A stretch of 64,000 nucleotides of DNA. It comes from Pycnopodia helianthoides (Eukaryota > Echinodermata > Asteroidea > Forcipulatida > Asteriidae). The stretch covers positions 9,455,001 to 9,519,000 of the forward strand of contig CM063253.1 in assembly GCA_032158295.1 (NCBI GenBank), written 5' to 3'. Positions within the stretch are counted from its first letter, which is position 1; each line of letters starts with the position of its first letter. The notes beneath the pieces were generated by a model. The model was not told where the DNA came from. It ran no database searches and was given only the letters and a program-made list of their open reading frames with translations. The position numbers were made by a program, and so were the translations under genes. Positions 49,201 to 58,200 of the stretch are shown here, piece by piece.

Positions 49201-52200
49201 TCCCTCTCTCCGTTTTCGAGTCAGCAAAAAATCTGCGACAGTGCCAGGTGCCATGGGGAAATGGAGGCTGGGGACTTGGGCAATAAAACAGCCTGACAAA
49301 TGACTCATGAAATCTTGTATTCTTACTTTCAAACAATCCAGGGTTTTTTCTTCCTCCCCCCAACCTTCCCCCCTCCCCCAAACACATCTTCTAACAGGTT
49401 TTGAAACTGCTTTATTTTTCTCTCATAAGAACTTGACCCTGTACTTTGTTCTTGTTTAATTTGCATTAAGATTCACAAATAATTGTTCACCTCCCATTTT
49501 CTGATGATGCAAAGTAGTTTTCTTCACATTCGTCCACTCAAAAGTCCCCAAATTATGACTTGTCCAAAGACACTTAAATTGTAAAAGTCAAATTTGGCAT
49601 CACATCTCATTTTAGAGGAAAATAAACTCCGAGACAAACATCACAAACATTTCTCAGATCTAATTGTACTTGTTTATCCTTTCTAAGATTACAAGTTCAC
49701 CTTATTTTATTAGGCCGTCTCACAGCGTTGATAAAACTTCAACAGCTTTATGTTTTGATCCATCGGAGACGCGAGACATATGGTGCGCACACTGTCCGCA
49801 CAACACACCGCAACACACGTGCAAACGATTGGAAGCGTAGTAGCCACAATAAATGTAAAAAATGGTGTCGCTCAAAATTAAACACAGGTATGATGATGAA
49901 CAAGTTAAAATAACAACTCAGAGTTAATCAGTGGCAAGAGTGTACATGGCCGATACATCATGTCCCCGTGTCACGTTTCATTCGCCTATCCAACCCCTTA
50001 CACTGTCCAGATATTGCTTTTGTCAAAGACCGGCAGTTGTCCACTAAAAGGCCTCCGCGGAGACACAGACGCTACAGAGGTCAATGCAGCAGTTTCGACA
50101 CACAGGACAATGCCACCTGCAGCCCCAACTGTTCAACACAAGTTTAATCAACAATGGCAGCAGTTTTCAGTCCGGCTGATTTGATTTTCCTTGAAACAAC
50201 CAAATCAACACGAGAGTGTGGGGGAGGTGAGGCTGGGGAAGGAGAAAGGAGTGACTTGAGATCAACACAAATTTGAATCAAGCAAAGATTGCAGGACGAG
50301 AAACAAAAGCGTTGAGACAAGCCTTATTACTGGTTCCTTCCTTGCCTGCCTCTAACTGCTGCGCAGCTGAGCTGCTCGAGAGTCTGGCTACAAAAAAAAG
50401 CTATACTTGTTGAGCAGTCCAGTAGCAAGGGGTGGCCCATATAGACCAAATGAATACAAATCAAGGCTTCAAACTAACTATGAACAACCATTTCTTTTCT
50501 GAAGGAGATGACACGCATACAAAGTCCTCTCTACAAACTGCTTGAAATCCCATCCAGCTATCAACCCAACATCATCATCACAACAAACTTGGCTCCACCA
50601 TTTTGGCAGTGAATGTCCCCCTCTGTTATTCAGGGTAGTGCGCATTTTAGACCATGCGGTGTTTACCACAAATTTACAAGCAATTTCACTCCCAAAATGG
50701 CAAGCATGGCAGAGAGTAGCCGTTGGTGCAAGAAGTCAATAGAATACTGTGCAAACCTCAAAATCTTACATAAAATATGTTATATATACATCCTGACCAC
50801 TATATGAACATCTGCTTTTTAAGATTTGTCTTTTTTCTTTTTTTCAAACCAGGGAATCTGTTATGTTAAAAGAGGCAGAGCACAGAACAAAGAACGCTAT
50901 TAAAAAAAAATTAAAATTTGCTGCAGTTTGCCTCAGAAGATTCAGACTTTTGAGCGAATGAGGCGGGAAAAGAAAACAAATTTGAGCAATTATCTTAAGA
51001 TGAGTCAAGATGCTGCAGAGATGGATGCTCGTTTCCACGATGTTAAAAGAGGCAGAGCACAGAACAAAGAACACTATTCACACAATGCTAAGATTAACTT
51101 CAGTTTGGCTTTGAAGATTCATACTTTTAAACGAAATCAGTGGAAAAGGAAAACAAGTTTGAGCTATTATTTGAAGATGCTACATTATCTTAAGATGAGT
51201 CAAGATGCTGCAGAGTTGTAAGAAAGTTTGACATATCTGTGAGATGCCGCGACGACAGGGGATGCCTAGAGAGTATAAATATGACAACCACATGAAATAA
51301 TTTCCAGTTTCCCCGAGATTTGATTGGCTATCAATCAGTTGATCAGGAGAAAGGATGAAGTAAGACACAAGGGAACGGCAGGATTACGACTGACAGTCTT
51401 GTATAATGGCATTTCCCGCCTTTGGCCCGCGGGCGGGCGGAGGGGGGGAACACGACATGAAAGTACTAATCCAGCTTGAAGAGTCACCGACAAAAGAGAC
51501 TTTCTGTGAAGACAGGTTTCAGGATGGACGTCGGTGATGTGGACATGTGTGCTACGTGCCCTGGCCTGCCAAATGAGGAAGTTATTGTACCAGAGGATAC
51601 TTGTCTTGCCGAGATGACTGAAGACACACACACTCTATGACTCATTTATCCACTACCTTTATACACTCTCTTCCAACCCATCACCTACAAGGTGTCTTAA
51701 CAAGTTTGCCTCTACTTCATCCGCGGGTACTTTTAGGGTGGTGGCCACAATGAGTTATCCTTGGGCTCATAGTAAGTGCGCCATGCTTATTGTATTTAGA
51801 ACAGTCAGCCTCCCTTGTTTTATTAGTTTCAGGCCGGCAAGTTGACCTGGAAAAAGAAACTAAGGGCAAGTTGATGACTAATGAATTAAAAGTTAATCCA
51901 CCTACTTTTTGAGAGACACATAAATCTGAGTGAATATCATTAATCAGAGGTGTAGGGTTGACAATGAAAGGAAATTGGAGGAGAATTGGATGGGTATGAG
52001 GGGGAGGGGCAGGGTTGGGGGGAGGAAGTGAGGAAGGATGCGAGGAGTGTAAAGCAGTTGCAGAAGCCATGGTAATGAAAGCAAGCAAGAAGGGGAATCA
52101 TGTGTAAGAAGACAAGATAGAGGGATGGTCTTAGGGATGTGAAGGGATAGGACAGGTTGGAGGAAGGGGATGACCTGGATGAGAAAGGCAAGGAGTGGTG

Positions 52201-55200
52201 GGTGGGAAGGGCCATAAGTGGTGGGTGAGAAGGGCCATAAGTTGTGGGTGAGAAAAGCAAGAAGTGGTAGATGAGAAAAGCAAGAAGTGGTGAATGACAA
52301 AGGCAAGAATTGGTGAATGAGAAAGGCAAGAAGTGGTAGATGAGAAAGGCAAGAAGTGGTGAATGACAAAGGCAAGAAGTGGTGAATGAGAAAAGCAAAA
52401 AGTGGTGAATGAGAAAGGCAAGAAGTGGTGAATGAGAAAGGAAAGAAGTGGTGAATGAGAAAAGCAAGAAGTTGTAGATGAGAAAAGCAAGAAGTGGTAG
52501 ATGAGAAAGGCAAGAATTGGTGAATGAGAAAGGCAAGAAGTGGTGAATGAGAAAGGCAAGAAGTGATGGGTGAGAAAGGCACGTACTGGAAGGGTAGGGT
52601 TGGGAAAACGAGAAAGAATGCAAGGTTTAGAGATTACAGGTGTAATGGTAAGAAAGGTATGCCAGAAAGTGGAATAATAACAGTAATAATAATATGCAGA
52701 TAGGGCTTTTCACACCCAAAGTGCACATTTTTTGTGTCTACAGTTATACAGAGGTACATAAGATTCATTTAACATGTCTATTTTATTTAGCACCTTTTAC
52801 TGGTTTCGAGGTGCTGTGGTGCAAACTCAATGCAGCCAACCGTACCAGAAAACACTGGGCGATTCCCTTCTCTTATCAATAAGTGTACTTGGTTCTTTGA
52901 CATGCATTACAGAACACTCGGGACAGAAGGACGAAGCAATAATGGTTAAGTGTCTTGCTGAAGGACACAAGTGTCAAGACCGGCACTCGAACCCACACTC
53001 TGCTGATCAGAAACACCAGAGCTTGTATCCGGTGCGCTTTGCCTGCTCGGCCACAAAACACCGGCGTAATGATCTGAAGATGTAGAGATGGTCCTTGAGA
53101 TGTGACAGGATTGAAGTAGGTTGGATAAATGTAGGAATCAGTGTGAGAAAGGAGAGAAGGGGCGGGCAGGGAAGGAACAGTTCTAAGGCAAAAGGGAAAT
53201 ATCTAGAGTTGAGAAGAGGGTTGATGATGAAGGAAGAAATGTGAGTACAAGTTGGGTTGGAATGAAGAGAGAAGATCCGTGGAATGGAAGATGCAGTAAA
53301 GTTGTTAGAAGTATGAATTGATTCAAAGAAACAAACGTCTTAAGAAGACACATCAGAAATCAAGAAAATTATCTGGGTGTCTGCTTCCCTGATTGTTAAA
53401 CCAAGATAAACATTTAGAAAAATCCCTTAACAAACGCCTTTCCAGCTTTGTTATGAACAAAACTTCAGACAAATGGAGATACACCCTGGCCTTCACTGGT
53501 CCCTGTCACCTGTCGTGCACTCCCTTGCAATTTATTTGCCTCTGATGACAAACCACAGCCAATACTGTCTGAACGCAGTCTCCACTGTGGCCTTCATTGT
53601 AAGAGAAGGCGTCACACAGATCGTAACAACGCACAACATTTAACTTGCTCTCTCTCATTCCCGACACAAAAAGTTTAAACAAGTTTCCTTTAACATAAGT
53701 CGAACCAGTTGGCTCCTCTCTGGATCAGGATCACATGGTATCAATGAATCACTCCTTCCTTCTTGACCCATCTTACAGCCGGCGTTTTTTTTTTTTTTTT
53801 CTTTTTCCCCCTACTCCGTTGGAGCTTCTGTCTAAACCACTTTCCTAGTGTGCCCGGCGACTCATTTTGTGCCAACCTGGACCACCGACTAATCAATCAA
53901 GTTTCATGACATAGGGAATGTCTGAGAATTCCACATTGATCTGATTAAAGTTGCCGCGCGATAAATCCAAGTATTTTGCTGAAACAAGAAACTTGAAATT
54001 GGACCCACATTAAGCTGTCAATCCTGTCAGTCATACAACTCATGTAATTACACGAGATTTTAAAAAGTATAATAACGCCTTCACTTAAACCAACACCAGA
54101 AAAATCAAACCAGCTTAGAAAAATCTCTTCTCTTTTTTTTACAAGGTAATCCACTGCAATGGTGCCAGATAAAGATGCTGGAAAAAGAGAACACAAAAAA
54201 TGTGAATAAATCTTTTTCATTCTATGGCCTTGAAAAAAGACCAAAGGTCAGTTTGGTTGCAATATTTTGTTGACGCTTAGACTCCAGCAGAGTCTTTCTC
54301 TAAGGCTAAATGACAACACAACATACAGAAACAGGTATACAAGCGTAACAGAAGCAGTCAAGTAGAAATAGATGAATAGAGAGAGAGAGAGGGTAAGGGG
54401 CAGAAAGCGCACAGAAAAAGCAAGGGGTAAACAATGAAGAAGGAAATGATGTTTGAAGCTTTGCATGGAGTGGAAAATAAGAAGTAACTATAAATAGTAA
54501 ACTTGTGGGTACAACCATGTGTGTTTAAATCTCTTTTGGGAGGATTGGTGGCTCTGAAAGGAGCCAGTGTGGTCTCGGCGTTTTGAGAGGTTAAATAAAG
54601 AAGGAGACAATAAGAGATTTAGAGGAAGGGTGTTCAACAACAACAAAAACAGAGAGAAATGATACTGGACATTACACCAGCAGGCTAAGAGACCATGGAG
54701 GCTCTTGCCTCTGTAGCTCTGCACCCCCCCCCTTTATTAGCACCTCTCAACAATATTTCCACAGTCGTTTACTTTTTCTATTAAGGGAAAGGGGGCTCCC
54801 TCTACATTTTCAAAGGTGACTCCTGCCCATAACAATAAGCTATGTAAAGACACTTGTACTTAGACCTTTTTTTCTTTTCACTGAATCTTCAAGCTCTTTT
54901 TAATTAGGTTGGATAACTTTGAGAAAGGCACTGAGTGTAAACAATGCAACAAAATTTCACTGCACTTTTCTTTCCGAATTAAATGCATTTCACTTGGCTG
55001 GGTAAACCTTTGCTTAAAGGAGGGTGGGTGGATTAAAGGTCTTCTGCTGCACAATAGTACCTAAGATTCACGTTTTGTTTTCCTTTTCTTTTTCAAATGC
55101 TTGCTTAGTCTTGGTGCTAGACGTTGTTGTTCCTTATCATTTGACTATCGGGAGTCCAAAATACTATAAAAGTATACACAGATCATCAAACAGTAGCGGG

Positions 55201-58200
55201 TGATGTTACGAAAACTTGAATTGTCGCGCCGTTTACGCAGTGTTGAGTCACTAACAATGACGTAAGAATGTCTTGCTAAGTGCCTGATGTTTCAACGTTC
55301 ACATCAATCAAGCAACCTTAAAGATAATGAATCCTTCATTTTGAACTGGTTAATCATCCTGCAAAGGTGTTGAGTGTCTGTAACTTAAAAGGAAAACAAG
55401 TTGTGGCAGAGCCACTTGCCAATGTCTGACCAGTTTACAACAGAGCTGCAAACGTTTGCCTCTAGCAGTCAAGGAGACTTTGTACAACAATCAGAGAGAA
55501 TATTTACAAACATTCAACATAGTAGGGGAAAAGTTTCCACAATCAGGGAGATTTTCAAATTTGTTCATCAGAACATGGAATCAGGGAGAGTTGGCAGATC
55601 TGAGTTTGCTTCTTGTGATCTGAAGAAGTATCAAAAAAGTTGCAATCAACAAATACTTTCAGACTTTAGCCTTCAAAACGTGAGGCCATTAACAATGCTT
55701 TGCATTTATACTATCGATTATTTTGGCTGGTAAGCAGTTTGCAACTACCATTTCAATTTTTTCAAACTTTTATTTATTACCTTTCTTTTTTACCGTAATC
55801 AAAATTTACACTGGACCACAGGCCCGAGGCCAGTGAATTTAATGTCAGGTCAGTAAACTCACAACTGGACAAATCCAGCAGTCTCGTGTTTTTCAATTGA
55901 ATAAAAAATACCTCGCAATGTATAATATCTTTAAAAAATAAACAATTGATGTTCAAATGTTGACTTTGAGTCTGGAAAATATCTTTCGATTTTGTTGAAC
56001 ATTGAAGGATAGTTACCAAAACACAAATGAGAAAAATCTTCTCTCAGTGCTTGTTCACATATAAACAGTTCCAGAAGTTTTACTACATTATTAAACTGTG
56101 TGGAAAGTTTTTTCGCATTTTGATTCTGGTTCTTGTCCAGTAAAAGTTTTGAGCTACAAGCCCTGCGTCATAATATGGATTTTTCCACCAAACTCTAACC
56201 CTGCACAGGATTAGTGATTGCCGGCAGGAAAACCGAAACTTACCCTATGCCATCTCTTAGGTTTGAGAATTTTTTTCGCGACATAGAGAAAAGGAAAATA
56301 ATACGAGACAGTCAGAATACTGACAAGACCTGTATAGTTAAACAGGACATCAGGCAGACACACATAATCTACAGCCCTGACAGCGTTTCTATCAGCGCGA
56401 ATAAATGACGTCTTGAGAGGGCAATGTACGGGTCAACCTGTAACACCGCCGATGAAAAAAAATAAAAACACCTCAAAAGAAGCAACTTAATTGGGTTTGG
56501 ATCACAGGGATACTAGGTCCATCACCACACCTCTTGCCTTGAGCCTTTTTACGTATAGAATTATTGTTGACTGAATTTCTGATCAATCACAAGTTTCCTA
56601 TGATATAGTAGAAAGCGGGGGGGGGGGGGGGGGGAATAAGTGGCTGGGTGCTTGCAATGTTCCACTGCCTTAGGAAGAAAGGGGGGTGGTCATGGCGTAA
56701 CCAGGAAATCCGAGTCGGTCGTCATGTACGTCTGAAATTAAATGGCGCGGCTGGTCATCGGAAGAGCGATTTTTGGGGGGTGGGGGGTACGGGCAGATTA
56801 CAGCACGTGCCCCACATACAGAAACAAGGGTCATTGAGAAAGGATTTCTATCACCGTCTGTGAATGAAAACCATTTAGTACACCTGGTGCACTATTCATA
56901 AACCAAACACCTCTAGGCGACTCATTCTAATTACAGTGGAGGTAGGGTCTCACATTAGGTTTCCATTAGAGTAATTTCCCCCCTCCCTAACCCAATAGTC
57001 AGAAAAGATTGACATCTTTTTACCACATTGGGTTTAACTTCGGGAGTGTGTACACAAGCCCACAGCACCCTAAAAAACAAATCTCCTCTTCGGATCTATC
57101 AAAAAAGTAAAAATTATATACAGCAGTAAGAAGCAGTTCCGTTTCAGCAAGAACTTCACAGGGTTTCACCCTCTTGGCGGACCACGAGCCCTTTTCGTTT
57201 TTTTCCTCTTCTCTTTCTCTCATGACAGTAGTCATATCGACAAATGTCGGGTCTGTGTGTGCATTAAATTAATGGGCTGCATGTTCACTTAACAAGGGAA
57301 CATCCTGTACCAATCATCACCGAGGCACACGTACAATGACTCACAACATACTCCCAGTGCCCTCACTTATTACAGCTCCTAATGTAACCAGAGTTTATCT
57401 GGCCCCAAGGATGTACACTTGCTGGGCAAAACTCACCGAATGAAAGCAACCTAGCAGCTGCTGGTAAAGTCAAGTAATCTCTCACCTTGGGAAGAGAAAA
57501 CAGTTGTTCACCTTAACAGTGTAAATGTGTGTAGACGTAAGGCTTTCATGGGCTGCAAAGCCTAACGCATTTGAATAATAATCAGGAGTGTCGGAACATT
57601 TCAAGAAAATGTTCAACCCTCTCCAAGAGGTGGGTGTCTGTGTTGCTTTTCTTGGGTGGGGTGGAGAATCTTCAAATCAGTAATGACGGTTTAACATCGA
57701 TGTCATCGTGTCTAAAGGCTTGCATACATATGTCAATTTCACACTATAACAGGCCGATATAAACCTGTTTCAAAAATTCACATCTCAGCCCAGCTCATCG
57801 GCAGAAGTGAATAACGTCAACATGACGAAGATTTTACCCGGAATATGAAAATACCCCGCTTGCTCTTTATCAATAACAGCGATTCCGTCGTCTCAGCATT
57901 TTCTATCTTGTAATGTTATAAGGAAGGCACTTTGGTACGCAACCCAACAGCTGAACATCATCGTGGTGTGCCTTCACAGCGACATAGCTCAACAGCCGGC
58001 CAAGCTGCCCTGAACAGATAAATTCAACATGGGCCCTCTTCATCTTTGTTGGCTCTTCTCGCAGGATGAAATGCCAGAAAACATCACAGAGTATACAGCA
58101 TTATGAATACAAGGAAGAAAAGCATGCTAATGACTGAGAAAATTTATGAAAATGGAAGGGGTGGATTATCTTTAATGGGATGCTTAAATCTCTTGTCCCA

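Noticed and set aside
51940..52623. Ser/Leu/His-rich ORFs of 142-227 codons, minus strand
   Set aside because: They run through the 23-bp minisatellite and are open in several frames; no domain.
55401..55733. 110-codon plus-strand ORF in the long intron
   Set aside because: No recognisable domain; its 3' part resembles sequence near 38880, suggesting repeat DNA.
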